Source: Microbacterium enclense
Lineage (GTDB): Bacteria > Actinomycetota > Actinomycetes > Actinomycetales > Microbacteriaceae
Length of the DNA: 59,582 nucleotides
Assembly: GCF_004022425.1 (NCBI RefSeq)
Contig: NZ_RBZY01000017.1
Location: 1-59,582, forward strand
Reading direction: 5' to 3'
A model generated the notes under the pieces. It did no database searches and was not told the origin of the DNA. It saw only the letters and a program-made list of their open reading frames with translations. Made by a program: the position numbers and the translations under genes. Below, piece after piece: positions 9,699 to 20,114 of the stretch (positions are counted from its first letter, which is position 1; each line of letters starts with the position of its first letter).

Positions 9699-10862
9699 GG
9701 ACAGCCCCACCGCAGTGGCCCTCGGCGCCGGAGTCGTCAAGCGCCCCACGCGCCTGGCCGACGGCCGCGAACTGATCTACTTCGACGACGCCGACACGAC
9801 GCTCGGACCCGAGCGCGCGATCGACGCCCGCACACTCGACCCCCGACCGACCACCGCCTCCATGCGGCAGGACGTGCTCACGGGCGACTGGATCACCGTG
9901 GCATCCAATCGCCAGAACCGGGCGTTCCTTCCCCCCGCGCACCTCGACCCGCTCGCTCCGCAGACGGCAACGAACCCGTCCGAGATCCCGTCGCGCTACG
10001 ACGTCGCGGTGTTCGAGAACAGGTCGCCGTCGTTCGGTCCCGCGCTCGACGCCGCCACCGGCGACGCTCCCGCGGCGACCGACCCGCCCCGGGGCGCGGA
10101 CGACCTCGAGCACCTCGGTCTCGGCCGCACCCGCACCTCGGTCGGGCGCTGCGAGGTCGTCTGCTTCAGCCCCGCGCACGAGGGCTCGTTCGGCACACTG
10201 TCCCGCACCCGTGCGCGGACGGTCATCGAGGCGTGGGCCGACCGTACGGCCGCGCTGTCGGCGCTCCCCGGCATCCGCCAGGTGTTCCCCTTCGAGAACC
10301 GCGGGCGGGAGATCGGCGTCACCCTCCCCCACCCGCACGGGCAGATCTACGCCTACCCGTACGTCACGCCTCGGACGCAGCGCCTGCTCGACACCGTCGC
10401 GCGCACGTCGCCCGACCTGTTCCACCGGATCCTCGAGTTCGAGAGCGCCGGCGATCGCGTCGTCCTCCGCGGCGAGCACTGGACGGCGTTCGTCCCGTTC
10501 GCGGCGCGCTGGCCGATCGAGGTGCACGTGCTGCCGCACCGTCACGTCGCCGACCTCGCCGAGACGACGGATGCCGAGCGCGACGAGCTCGCACCGTTCT
10601 ACCTGCGGCTGCTCCGCGGCATCGACGCGCTCTACGACACCCCCACGCCGTACATCGCCGCGTGGCACCAGGCCCCCGTGGCTCGAGCACGCGACAGCGT
10701 GCGCCTCAACCTCCAGATCACGTCGCCGCGCCGCGCCGCCGACAAGCTGAAGTACCTCGCCGGGTCCGAGGCCGCCATGGGCGCCTGGATCGGCGACATC
10801 ACCCCCGAGGCGCAGGCCGAGCGCCTGCGTGCCGCCCTCGACACCGTTCCGGAGGTGACGGC

Positions 10863-10866
<4 letters not shown>
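9691..10866 (+). CDS. galT: Galactose-1-phosphate uridylyltransferase
   Basis: This enzyme moves UMP from UDP-glucose to galactose 1-phosphate in the Leloir pathway. It has 391 residues. The active-site HPH lies in LPHPHGQIYAYP, with histidines 214 and 216 by count; the second is the expected nucleotide-carrying residue. Substrate-contact strands such as GDWITVASNRQNRAF (near residue 66) and FENRSPSF are present. The GTG start at 9691 sits directly behind the promoter at 9656-9684. Its stop overlaps the galK start by ATGA, so the two are translationally coupled. No galE or galM is in the window. Confidence 0.96.
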
Positions 10867-12014
<1,148 letters not shown>

Positions 12015-12047
12015 CGTCGCGTCGCCGTGCGGTGAGAGTAACCGGAG

Positions 12048-12060
12048 TAGCGTGCGAGGC
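12048..12060 (+). promoter_or_regulatory. Leaderless -10 box of the cyclase-fold gene
   Basis: TAGCGT (12048-12053) lies seven bases before the ATG at 12061. It is the same hexamer as at galT and lies just after the galK stop. Confidence 0.5.
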
Positions 12061-13023
12061 ATGGAACCGGATGCCGCCGTCCTCGCCTGGCTGCACGACA
12101 GCGATCCCGCGCTGCGGTGGAAGGTCGAACGCGATCTGCTCGACGCCCCCGCGGCGCAGTGGGAGGCGACCCGCGCCCGGGTCGCACGCGAGGGGTTCGG
12201 CGCGCAGCTGCTCGCCCGGCAAGACGAAGACGGGCAGTTCGCCGGTGGTGCGCACTTTCCCGCCGGGTTCGACTTCGGTGGCGACGAAACGGGCCAGCCG
12301 TGGACGGCCACATCCTGGTCGCTCATGTCGCTGCGGGAATGGGGAGTGGATGCCACGGCCCTCCGCCCCGACACCGCCGGGCTCCTCGAGCGCAACGCGC
12401 GCTGGGAGTACGACGATCTGCCGTTCTGGGACGGGGAGGTGGATGCCTGCATCAACGCGTTCACCCTCGCGAACGGCGCGTGGCTCGGGGCCGACGTCGC
12501 CGGCATCCGGGACTGGTTCGTCGCACACCGCCTGTCCGACGGCGGCTGGAACTGCGAGTGGGTGGAGGGCTCGACGCGATCGTCGTTCCACTCGACGCTG
12601 AACTCGGTCATCGGGATCCTCGACGACGAACGGCGGACGGGCGGGACGCCCGACCTGCACGCCGCGCGGCGCGGCGCCGAGGAGTACCTGCTCCAGAGGC
12701 GGCTGCTCTACCGGCTGTCGACCGGCGAGAAGCACCCGTGGGCGGACCACCTCGGATACCCGTTCCGGCACCGCTACAGCGCGCTCCGTGCCCTCGACCA
12801 CTTCCGCGCCGCCGCCCTGCACGACGGGACCCCGCCCGATGCGCGCCTGGCGGACGCGATCGAGCGGGTGCGGGCCACCCGCGACCCCGACGGCACGTGG
12901 CACCAGGCGTTTCCGCCTCGTGGCCGCGAGTGGTTCCCCGTCGACGTCCCCGCGGGTGAGCCCTCCCGATGGCTGACCTTCTTCGCGCTCCGCGTGCTGC
13001 GGTGGTGGGACACCCACGCGTGA
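12061..13023 (+). CDS. Terpenoid-cyclase-fold (prenyltransferase/squalene-oxidase repeat) protein
   Basis: The 320-residue protein looks like a soluble alpha/alpha-toroid. It carries QW-like repeats such as RQDEDGQFAGG, RLSDGGWNCEW and DPDGTWHQAF, spaced as in terpenoid cyclases and prenyltransferase beta subunits. It lacks an obvious DxDD or metal-site motif, so I would not call it a working cyclase. Similar small proteins are widespread in actinomycetes and are mostly uncharacterised. Start at the ATG at 12061, preceded by a TAGCGT box. The C-terminus reads ...DTHA-stop. The final GCG TGA lies inside the left arm of the palindrome at 13017-13082, so the repeat supplies the stop codon. Confidence 0.75.
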   Translation: MEPDAAVLAWLHDSDPALRWKVERDLLDAPAAQWEATRARVAREGFGAQLLARQDEDGQFAGGAHFPAGFDFGGDETGQPWTATSWSLMSLREWGVDATALRPDTAGLLERNARWEYDDLPFWDGEVDACINAFTLANGAWLGADVAGIRDWFVAHRLSDGGWNCEWVEGSTRSSFHSTLNSVIGILDDERRTGGTPDLHAARRGAEEYLLQRRLLYRLSTGEKHPWADHLGYPFRHRYSALRALDHFRAAALHDGTPPDARLADAIERVRATRDPDGTWHQAFPPRGREWFPVDVPAGEPSRWLTFFALRVLRWWDTHA

Positions 13024-13082
13024 GACGACGGCATTTGTCGCCACGGGCTCCGATGCGGCGACGATTCTTCGCGACTCACGCG
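13017..13082. repeat. Intergenic repeat, family C, copy 1
   Basis: Outer arms CGCGTGAG (13017-13024) and CTCACGCG (13075-13082) enclose an inner stem TTGTCGCC/GGCGACGA (one G-T pair). The left arm contains the stop codon of the preceding gene. It is related to copies at 44128, 51881 and 54545. Confidence 0.75.
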
Positions 13083-13105
13083 GGTGGGACGAGAGGATGA
13101 CGGGT

Positions 13106-14566
13106 ATGGATGCCATGCAGCCCGTCCTCGCGACCACCCGGGGCCGCGTGCGCGGCTTCACCCGCGGGGGGACGGCTGTGTTCCTCGGCATCCCGTTCGC
13201 GCAGGCGCCCATCGGACCCTTGCGCTACGCCGCGCCCGAGCCGGTGGAACCGTGGGAGGGCGAGCTCGACGCGACGGCCTACGGTGCGACGGCGCAGCGG
13301 GGCGACACGGGCATCACGCTCATCCCCGAGCCGAGTGTGCCCGGGGACGCCACGCTGAACGTCAACGTCTTCGCCCCGGCCGGCGCGGCCCCGGATGCCG
13401 CCCTCCCGGTGTTCGTCTGGATCCACGGCGGCGGCTTCGTGTCGGGGTCGCCCGCGAGCCGGTGGTACGACGGCGACGCGTTCGCGCGCGACGGGGTGGT
13501 GACGGTCGTCGTGTCGTACCGGCTCGGGTTCGACGGCTTCGGCGCGATCGACGGCGCCCCCTCCAACCGCGGGCTGCGTGACCAGATCGCGGCGCTCGAG
13601 TGGGTGCGCGACGAGATCCGCACGTTCGGCGGCGATCCCGCGCGCGTGACGATCGCCGGACAGTCGGCCGGCGGTGGATCGGTGCTCGCGCTCCTCACGA
13701 CACCCGCGGCATCCGGGCTGTTCGCGCGAGCGATGGCGCTGTCTCCCGCCTTGGGGGCCGTCGCGGCGCCGGACGCGCGCCGGTTCGCCGAACGGATCGC
13801 CGCCCTGGCCGGCGTGCGCCCGGATCGCGAGGGCTTCGCCACCCTCCCTGAGGAACGGCTCCTCGAACTGCAGCGGCAGTCTCAGAAGCCCGAGCGCCGG
13901 GCGCGGCTCGCGGGGCTGACCGCCCTGCTCGACGACGGACTCCCGCTCGGGCCGGTCATCGACGGCGACCTGCTCCCCCGCTCCCCGATCGACGCCCTCG
14001 CGGACGGAGCGTCCGCGAACCTCCCGCTCGTCGTGGGGGCGACCGACGATGAGTTCACGATGGTGACCGCCCGCGCGCGACGGCTCCTGGATCTGGTGCC
14101 GGTTCCGCTGGCACTGGCCGCCCTGGGGCTGGGCCGCTCGCGGCGTCGGGCGTACCTCGCGCGGTCCCGGCGGCGCGGTGGAGCGGCCCGCCTGGGCGGG
14201 TACGTCTCGGATCGCGTCATCCGCTCCGTCGTGCTGCGCACCGCCCGCGCCCGGCCATCCGCCCCGACCTGGGTGTACCGCTTCGCGTGGGCATCGCCCT
14301 CGATCGGTTACGCGTGCCACTGCCTCGACGTGCCGTTCTGGTTCGACCACCTCGACGCGGACGGCGTGACCGCGATCGCGGGCGAGGTTCCTCCCGCCGA
14401 CCTCGCCGCCGCGATGCACGCCGCCGCGGTCCGCTTCGTCCGCGACGGCGATCCGGGCTGGCCCGCGTGGGATGCCACGGCCCGCCGCGCGCGGATCTTC
14501 GACGCCCCGGCATGCACCCCCGACGTCGTCCCCGACGCGTACGCCGACGTCGCCCCCCTCATCTGA
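13106..14566 (+). CDS. Carboxylesterase/lipase family protein (type B)
   Basis: This is an alpha/beta hydrolase of the carboxylesterase type B (PnbA-like) family, likely hydrolysing esters in the cytoplasm. It has 486 residues. The oxyanion-hole strand is VFVWIHGGGFVSGSP near residue 105, the nucleophile elbow is AGQSAGGGSVL near residue 188, and the catalytic acid is probably in the region around residue 310. No signal peptide is seen. I chose the ATG at 13106 because the Shine-Dalgarno GAGAGG (13091-13096) is nine bases upstream; the ATG at 13097 directly touches it. The natural substrate is unknown. Confidence 0.88.
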   Translation: MDAMQPVLATTRGRVRGFTRGGTAVFLGIPFAQAPIGPLRYAAPEPVEPWEGELDATAYGATAQRGDTGITLIPEPSVPGDATLNVNVFAPAGAAPDAALPVFVWIHGGGFVSGSPASRWYDGDAFARDGVVTVVVSYRLGFDGFGAIDGAPSNRGLRDQIAALEWVRDEIRTFGGDPARVTIAGQSAGGGSVLALLTTPAASGLFARAMALSPALGAVAAPDARRFAERIAALAGVRPDREGFATLPEERLLELQRQSQKPERRARLAGLTALLDDGLPLGPVIDGDLLPRSPIDALADGASANLPLVVGATDDEFTMVTARARRLLDLVPVPLALAALGLGRSRRRAYLARSRRRGGAARLGGYVSDRVIRSVVLRTARARPSAPTWVYRFAWASPSIGYACHCLDVPFWFDHLDADGVTAIAGEVPPADLAAAMHAAAVRFVRDGDPGWPAWDATARRARIFDAPACTPDVVPDAYADVAPLI

Positions 14567-14567
14567 G

Positions 14568-14631
14568 GCGTGAGGGGTCGATATCTGTCGCTTCCGCCGT
14601 CCCGAAGCGACACATTCTGACCCCTCCCGCG
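14568..14631. repeat. Intergenic repeat, family B, copy 1
   Basis: Outer arms GAGGGGTC (14572-14579) and GACCCCTC (14619-14626) are complementary. Inner arms TGTCGCTTC (14586-14594) and GAAGCGACA (14604-14612) are also perfect. It fills the gap between two convergent genes and could act on both 3' ends. Confidence 0.75.
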
Positions 14632-14635
14632 GGGG

Positions 14636-15619
14636 TCAGAGCGCCGGGACCACCTCGCGCTCGAACAGCGTGATGCCCGAGGTGTCGTACGCGGCCTCGG
14701 GGAAGTAGTGGATCGCGTAGCCGAGGCCGTGCTCGGCGCGGGTGCGCAGGCGCTCGACGATCTGCTCGGGCGTGCCGAACGTGTCGGAGGAGCGGTAGTC
14801 GGCCTCGATGGCATCCGCCCGCTCGTCTCCGACGTGGGGCCGGAGGCGAGCGACGACCGCGGCCAGACGCTCGTCGGCCTCGGCTTCGGTCGACGCCACG
14901 ATCGTGTTGAAGTTCGTGGACCGCGTGATCTCGCCGAAGTCGCGGCCCAGGGCCTCGCAGTGATCGCGCAGCACCGCCGACTTGTGGTCGAACTCGTCGA
15001 GCGAGCCGCCGAAGTTCGTGTACGACGCGTACTTTGCCGCGACCTTGAGCGTCACCTTCTCGCCGCCACCGGCGATCCAGAGCGGGATGCCACCGGGCTG
15101 CAGCGGCTGCGGCTGGACGATCGCCCCGTCGACCTCGTAGTACTTTCCGGCGAGGGTGGCGGTGCCCGTGGTCCACGCCTGGTGCATGATCTCGACGCCC
15201 TCGCGGAGGCGTCCGAGACGCTCGGCGATCGGCGGGAACCCGTAGCCGTAGGCGCGCCACTCGTGCTCGTACCAGCCGCCGCCAATGCCCATCTCGGCGC
15301 GACCGCCCGAGATGAGGTCGACGGTCGCCGCGACCTTGGCGAGGTAGGCCGGGTTGCGGTACCCCATGCACGTGCACATCTGCCCGAGGCGCACGCGGTC
15401 GGTGACCGCGGCGAACGCGGCCATGAGCGTCCAGGCCTCGTGCGTGGCCTCGGCGCTCGGCACGGGGGTCGTGTGGAAGTGGTCGTAGACCCAGATCGAC
15501 GACCACGGTCCTTCGTCGGCGCTCTGAGCGAGCGAACTCATCACCCGCCACTGCTCGGCGGGCTCGATGCCCACCAGATCGAAGCGCCAACCCTGCGGGA
15601 CGAAGATGCCGAATTCCAT
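14636..15619 (-). CDS. F420-type LLM class oxidoreductase
   Basis: A 327-residue luciferase-fold protein of the branch that mostly uses coenzyme F420 in actinomycetes. Typical features are the N-terminal EFGIFVPQGWRFDL, the region WVYDHFHTTP, VRLGQMCTCMGYRNPAYLAK and MGIGGGWYEHEWRAYGYGFP. The last is a family hallmark near the flavin-phosphate site. Substrate unknown. The ATG at 15619 follows a TAGGGT -10 box by seven bases (15632-15627), so the message may be leaderless. The upstream open frame to 15781 lacks family similarity. It converges on the esterase with repeat B1 between them. Confidence 0.9.
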   Translation of the reverse strand: MEFGIFVPQGWRFDLVGIEPAEQWRVMSSLAQSADEGPWSSIWVYDHFHTTPVPSAEATHEAWTLMAAFAAVTDRVRLGQMCTCMGYRNPAYLAKVAATVDLISGGRAEMGIGGGWYEHEWRAYGYGFPPIAERLGRLREGVEIMHQAWTTGTATLAGKYYEVDGAIVQPQPLQPGGIPLWIAGGGEKVTLKVAAKYASYTNFGGSLDEFDHKSAVLRDHCEALGRDFGEITRSTNFNTIVASTEAEADERLAAVVARLRPHVGDERADAIEADYRSSDTFGTPEQIVERLRTRAEHGLGYAIHYFPEAAYDTSGITLFEREVVPAL

Positions 15620-15749
15620 GCGCTTCACCCTAGGGCCGCGGCCCGACATCCGCGCGCTGTTGCGGACGTTCCGCGCAGGCTCGGCCGGGGTCCGGACCGA
15701 CCTCCCCGCCGCGAGACGGCATCCGCCGGTGCAGCGTGCCGCAGTGTCG

Positions 15750-16991
15750 TCAGGCCACTGCGGTCTCGGCGACGTCGGCACCCGGACGCCGGCGCTGCCA
15801 CGGCAGAGCCCGCATCATGCTCAGGACGGCCACGATCCCGACGCCGAGCGCGGCGGCGGAACCGAGCAGGGGCCCGACGACCGCGGGGATGCCGCCTCGC
15901 GCCGCGGGCACGAGCGCGCTCCCCTGCGGTTGCGTCGTCAGGGGGGCGTTCGCGGCGAAGAACGCCCGCGCGGGCACGGTGGGATCGACCGCGGCCGGCG
16001 CCGCGCGCAGCGGGTTGCTCGGCACCGCCGTCGCCGTCGCGGCGCCGGTCCCCTCCGGGGCGGGAGGGACGACGGGCGTCGCCGCGTCGAAGCTCACCGT
16101 GATCGCGGTCGCGGGCTTCGCGGCATCCCGGATGCCACCCGACGTCAGCCAATACCCCTGCTGACCCGTGAGTCGGTGGAAGTCGACGAAGGACTGCGGG
16201 AACGATCCCCAGAACGCGGCGTTCGCCGCCGACCTCGCGACCTGGCCCGCGCCCTCGACGGCCACCCCGCGGTACTCGGGCGTCACGGTGAACCCGCGGT
16301 CGGCCGCCGCGTCCGCCGATCGGATCTCTGCGAGCACGACCTCGCGCGGGGCCACGGGATTCCAGCTCGTCAGATCGTCCATCGATGTGCCGTATCCGCT
16401 CGCCGTACCGACCAGCCGTCCGTTCCCCACCCCGTCGAGCGTCAGCTTCGGGTCCGTCACGCTCCAGTACGTCATGCCTCCGTAGAACACCACGGTGAAC
16501 GACCCCGACCACCCGATCTCGGTCGTCCCATCGCGACGCTGACCGGTCCCCCCGTCGATCACGACCTGATTGCCCGAGGTGCTGGACGCGGATGCCACGG
16601 TCACCGGTGCCCCGCTGGCATCCCGGCACTTCGAGTCCCACGTGGCCGCCGTCCAGCCGCCCGACGCCGTCGGCTTCTCGATCCGCACGCGCCCGTCTTC
16701 GGCGCGATAGAGGCCGTCGTTCTGCGTCCAGACGCGCGAGCCCCCGGCGTCCCCCGCGCGCCCCGCGCTGAGGAAGTTGCATCCGCCCGCGAACGCCCCG
16801 CCGCCGGCTTCGGCGTTGAGTCCCCAGCGCAGCTGAGCATTCGCGATGGTGCCGTCGGTTCCCGGCGACCCGCCCGGGCCGGGCACGGTGACGATGACGT
16901 CGTCGGGACCGGCGGCCGTCGCGGGAGCCGCCCCACCCGCGGCGAGGAGGGCTACGGCCAGCGCGATCCCCGCCCGCACCGCCGCCCTCAC
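15750..16991 (-). CDS. Membrane-anchored HtaA-domain heme-binding protein
   Basis: This 413-residue protein has a signal peptide (LAVALLAAGGAAPATAAG) and one HtaA domain (about residues 45-265; LRWGLNAEAGGGAFAGGCNF to FPQSFVDFH). A low-complexity Ala/Pro stretch, one membrane helix (about 375-395) and a short basic tail (WQRRRPGAD) follow. HtaA domains bind heme at the corynebacterial surface and pass it to HmuT. No LPxTG is present, so anchoring is by the C-terminal helix. It is the last of five genes running from hmuT. Its GTG start at 16991 overlaps the previous stop as GTGA. It should be iron-repressed through the hmuT promoter box. Confidence 0.88.
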   Translation of the reverse strand: MRAAVRAGIALAVALLAAGGAAPATAAGPDDVIVTVPGPGGSPGTDGTIANAQLRWGLNAEAGGGAFAGGCNFLSAGRAGDAGGSRVWTQNDGLYRAEDGRVRIEKPTASGGWTAATWDSKCRDASGAPVTVASASSTSGNQVVIDGGTGQRRDGTTEIGWSGSFTVVFYGGMTYWSVTDPKLTLDGVGNGRLVGTASGYGTSMDDLTSWNPVAPREVVLAEIRSADAAADRGFTVTPEYRGVAVEGAGQVARSAANAAFWGSFPQSFVDFHRLTGQQGYWLTSGGIRDAAKPATAITVSFDAATPVVPPAPEGTGAATATAVPSNPLRAAPAAVDPTVPARAFFAANAPLTTQPQGSALVPAARGGIPAVVGPLLGSAAALGVGIVAVLSMMRALPWQRRRPGADVAETAVA

Positions 16992-18169
16992 CGGCCCGCC
17001 CCGACCGTGGTCACGGCGTCGGGTGCGACCGCCGCCGCCCCGGACGCGACCGGCCCAGCCGTGGCCCGCCCCTCGGCGGCCGGCGCCCCGGCTCCAGCCG
17101 ACCCCGCCCCAGCAGCGCGCGCTGCCCGCCACGCCGCCCGCGCCCGGACGATCGCGGTGACGATGCTCGCGATCACGAGCGCGAGGGAGAGCGCGACACA
17201 GGCCAGAAGGAGGACGATCGCCCACGTGGGCACCGGCGGCGTGGCATCCACGACCATGTCCGCGGCGCCACCGGTGACGGTCACCTCGGTCTCGGCGACG
17301 CCCCCGGAACCGGCGCCGCGGAGCGTGACGAGATGGGTGCCGTTGCGGATGTCGCGCGGCACGGGGAGCGCGGCCGCCACCTCCCCCTGCGCGCCGGCGG
17401 TCAACGGGCCCACGGCGGTCAGGCCGCCGTCGAGGGCCGCGACCACCTGCTCCCCCGGGGTGAACCCCTGACCGGTGAACACGATCGACGACCCCGCCAC
17501 CACGCTGCTCGTCTCGACCCCGACGCGCACCGTCCCGACGGCCGCGGGGGCGGGTCCGGCCTCCGCGCCGGTGGCGGTCGCCTCTTCCGGCGGTGTCGCC
17601 GCGGCGAATGAGACCGGCGTGAACGTCTCGTTCGTGGCGTTCTTGACACCGTGCGCCCCGATCGTGATGACGCCGCACGTCACCTCGCGACAGTCGACCG
17701 TCGTGACGCGGCCGGCGCGGTCCTGGCTCTCGAACACGGCGCCCGGAACGTTCATCTCCACCGACCACGAGCCGTCGGCGCCGAGCGTGCCGTTGGCCGA
17801 TGCCTCGGTCTCCCCGCCGGGGAAGGCCAGGAAGCGCTGGTAGCCGTTGTTGTCGGCGGACTCGGCATCCGGGACGTAGCGGTAGTCCTCGCCCGCCACA
17901 CCCCCCGCGCTCGGACGCCACGAACCGCCCGCGGGGTCGTCGACCCACCCGAACATCACGTAGATCCCGCCGAAGCCCTTCGGGATCGACTGGAATCCCG
18001 AGCCCGACACGGTGATCGCGCTGGCGTGGTCCGCGGCGAGCGCCGCCCCGCCGTCGGGTCCGACGACCGTCACCGTCCCCGCGGCCCACGCGGGACTGGC
18101 GGCACTCCCCGAGACGGAGAGCAGGAGGGCGACGACGGCGGCGAGGAGCACACGGGGCAGGGAGGTCAC
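16988..18169 (-). CDS. Secreted, membrane-anchored Ig-like surface protein of the heme operon
   Basis: The 393-residue protein has a signal peptide (LLAAVVALLLSVSGSAASPAWA). A domain (about 32-190: VTVSGSGFQSIPKGFGG... ending ETFTPVSFAA) resembles the middle domain of the HtaA protein at 21354. An Ig-like segment (about 205-300), a membrane helix (TWAIVLLLACVALSLALVI, about 325-350) and an Ala/Gly-rich tail follow. Cysteines in DCREVTC may pair. I do not recognise a characterised family. Position between hmuV and an HtaA gene, with GTGA overlaps on both sides, argues for a role in moving heme across the envelope. Confidence 0.78.
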   Translation of the reverse strand: MTSLPRVLLAAVVALLLSVSGSAASPAWAAGTVTVVGPDGGAALAADHASAITVSGSGFQSIPKGFGGIYVMFGWVDDPAGGSWRPSAGGVAGEDYRYVPDAESADNNGYQRFLAFPGGETEASANGTLGADGSWSVEMNVPGAVFESQDRAGRVTTVDCREVTCGVITIGAHGVKNATNETFTPVSFAAATPPEEATATGAEAGPAPAAVGTVRVGVETSSVVAGSSIVFTGQGFTPGEQVVAALDGGLTAVGPLTAGAQGEVAAALPVPRDIRNGTHLVTLRGAGSGGVAETEVTVTGGAADMVVDATPPVPTWAIVLLLACVALSLALVIASIVTAIVRARAAWRAARAAGAGSAGAGAPAAEGRATAGPVASGAAAVAPDAVTTVGAGR

Positions 18170-18999
18170 GGCGACGGTTCTCCGGGTTCGGCGGGTGGGA
18201 AAGGGAGGGCGGGGGCCGCGGGTCGCGGCACCGAGGTGTCCGCCAGGACGAGGAGACTGCCGCGCGGACCCTCGACGACATCGATGGGATGCCGGTAGAC
18301 CCGGCTCAGTCGTTCGGACTCGAGCACGTCGCGGGGCGGCCCGACGGCCACTACCCTCCCACCGTCGAGGAGGGCGATGCGATCGGCGTAGGCGGCGGCG
18401 AGGCCGAGGTCGTGGAGCACGACGATCGCCGCGCCCCCCGCGTTCACGCGCTCGCGCGTGCGCGCGAGGACCCGATGCTGGTGGCGGATGTCGAGGCTCG
18501 CGGTGGGTTCGTCCAGCAGTGCGATCTCGCACTCCTGGGCGAAGGAGCGCGCGAAGGCGGCGCGAGCGCGCTCTCCCCCCGACAAGCCGGTGACGGGCCG
18601 ATCGGCGAAGGCCGCGACCTCGCCGGCATCCATCGCCGATGCCACGGCCTCGTGGTCGCGCGCCGCGGCGGGATGCCGACGCCACGGCGCCCGCCCCATC
18701 GCCACGACGTCGCGCACCACGAAGGGGAAGGACACCTCGTTGCTCTGCGTGAGCACGGACCGTCGGCGCGCCCGCTCCGCGATCGGCCACGACCCCAGTG
18801 CCGCGCCGTCCATCTCGAGGGACCCGGCGGAGGGGAGACGATCGCCCGCGAGTACGGCGAGAAGTGTCGATTTCCCGGCGCCGTTCGGACCCACCAGCAC
18901 GAGCATCTCCCCGGCCCGCAGGTCGAGGTCCACGCCCTCGAGGACGCGGCGACCCCCGACGTCCACCGAGAGGCCCCGCGCGCGCAGCACCGTCGTCAT
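18166..18999 (-). CDS. hmuV: Heme ABC transporter ATP-binding protein
   Basis: This is the cytoplasmic ATPase that drives heme import. It has 277 residues with Walker A GPNGAGKST near residue 39, signature motif LSGGERARAAFARS, and Walker B CEIALLDEPTASLD with the H-loop VLHDLGLAAAYADR. The sequence is close to FecE/HmuV-type ATPases of iron and heme importers. The ATG at 18999 overlaps the permease stop as ATGA. Its own stop overlaps the next gene as GTGA. Length is normal apart from a Pro-rich tail of about 20 residues. Confidence 0.93.
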   Translation of the reverse strand: MTTVLRARGLSVDVGGRRVLEGVDLDLRAGEMLVLVGPNGAGKSTLLAVLAGDRLPSAGSLEMDGAALGSWPIAERARRRSVLTQSNEVSFPFVVRDVVAMGRAPWRRHPAAARDHEAVASAMDAGEVAAFADRPVTGLSGGERARAAFARSFAQECEIALLDEPTASLDIRHQHRVLARTRERVNAGGAAIVVLHDLGLAAAYADRIALLDGGRVVAVGPPRDVLESERLSRVYRHPIDVVEGPRGSLLVLADTSVPRPAAPALPFPPAEPGEPSP

Positions 19000-20114
19000 C
19001 CCCATCCTCCCGACCGGCGCCGCGTTCTGCGCAGGAGCCAGAAGAAGAACGGACCGCCGATGAGCGCGGTGAGCATGCCGATCGGCAGCTCCGATCCCGC
19101 GATGGCGGTGCGGGCGAGGAGGTCGGCGACCACCAGCAGCACCGCCCCGCCCAGGGCGCTGGCCGGCAGCAGCAAGCGGTGGCCGGGGCCGAGGGCCATC
19201 CGCATGAGGTGGGGTACGACGAGACCGACGAATCCGATGATGCCGCAGAAGGCGACGGCCGCGCAGGTGAGGAGTGCGATCACGACGATCGCGGCGACCC
19301 GCAGACGCTCGACGCGCACGCCGAGATGCTCCGCCTGCCGCTCCCCCAGCGACAGGAGGTCGAGATCCCCGGCGAGGAAGAGGCACACCGTGATCCCGAT
19401 GACCGCGAGCGGGGCCACGACCGCGAGATCGTCCCACCGCGTGCCGTTGAGCGAGCCGAGTTGCCAGAACACGATCTGCTCGCGCTGCTGAGTCGATCCG
19501 AGGTAGGTGAAGAGGGCGATCGCGGCCCCGCCGACGGCGTTGACGGCGATCCCCGTCAGCACGAGGGTGACGACCTCGGTCCGTCCGTCGGCTCGGGCCG
19601 AGGCGTAGACGATCACGGTCGCCGCGAGTCCGCCGACGAACGCGAGCACGGGGAGGGTCAGCGGACCGAGGAACGTGAGCCCGAAGACGATGGATGCCGA
19701 GGCCCCCACGGCGGCCCCCGAGGAGATGCCGATAACCCCGGGCTCGGCCAGCGGATTGCGGAAGACGCCCTGCATCACCACGCCGGCCGTCGCGAGCGTC
19801 GCCCCGACCAGCACCGCCATGAGCAGGCGCGGCATTCGGATGAGCCAGAGCGTCGCCTCACCGTTCACGTGCTCGACGGCGGCACCCGGAGGCACCGACA
19901 GGAACCCGAGCCCGATTGCCCGTACCGCGTCGTTCCACGCGCGCGTGAACGCGCCCACGACCTGGTCGGGCGGGATCGAGAGCTGACCGCTCCCCGCGGA
20001 GACCACGACGAGGACCACGAGGGCGACGGCGAGGCCGACGAAGATCGCGGGCGTGCGGAGCCCCGCGCGCGGTCGCGGGGGTGCCACGCCCTGCGCGGTC
20101 GCGACGGCCGTCAC
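18996..20114 (-). CDS. hmuU: Heme ABC transporter permease (FecCD family)
   Basis: This inner-membrane permease pairs with HmuV and HmuT. It has 372 residues and about ten membrane helices. Family motifs include MPRLLMAVLVGATLATAGVV, GVFRNPLAEPGVIGISSGAA (the FecCD signature) and the coupling-helix region CGIIGFVGLVVPHLMRMALG. It is slightly longer than usual because of an N-terminal cytoplasmic stretch of about 20 residues. The GTG at 20114 overlaps the hmuT stop as GTGA. The open frame upstream of 20114 is a shadow of hmuT. Confidence 0.94.
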   Translation of the reverse strand: MTAVATAQGVAPPRPRAGLRTPAIFVGLAVALVVLVVVSAGSGQLSIPPDQVVGAFTRAWNDAVRAIGLGFLSVPPGAAVEHVNGEATLWLIRMPRLLMAVLVGATLATAGVVMQGVFRNPLAEPGVIGISSGAAVGASASIVFGLTFLGPLTLPVLAFVGGLAATVIVYASARADGRTEVVTLVLTGIAVNAVGGAAIALFTYLGSTQQREQIVFWQLGSLNGTRWDDLAVVAPLAVIGITVCLFLAGDLDLLSLGERQAEHLGVRVERLRVAAIVVIALLTCAAVAFCGIIGFVGLVVPHLMRMALGPGHRLLLPASALGGAVLLVVADLLARTAIAGSELPIGMLTALIGGPFFFWLLRRTRRRSGGWG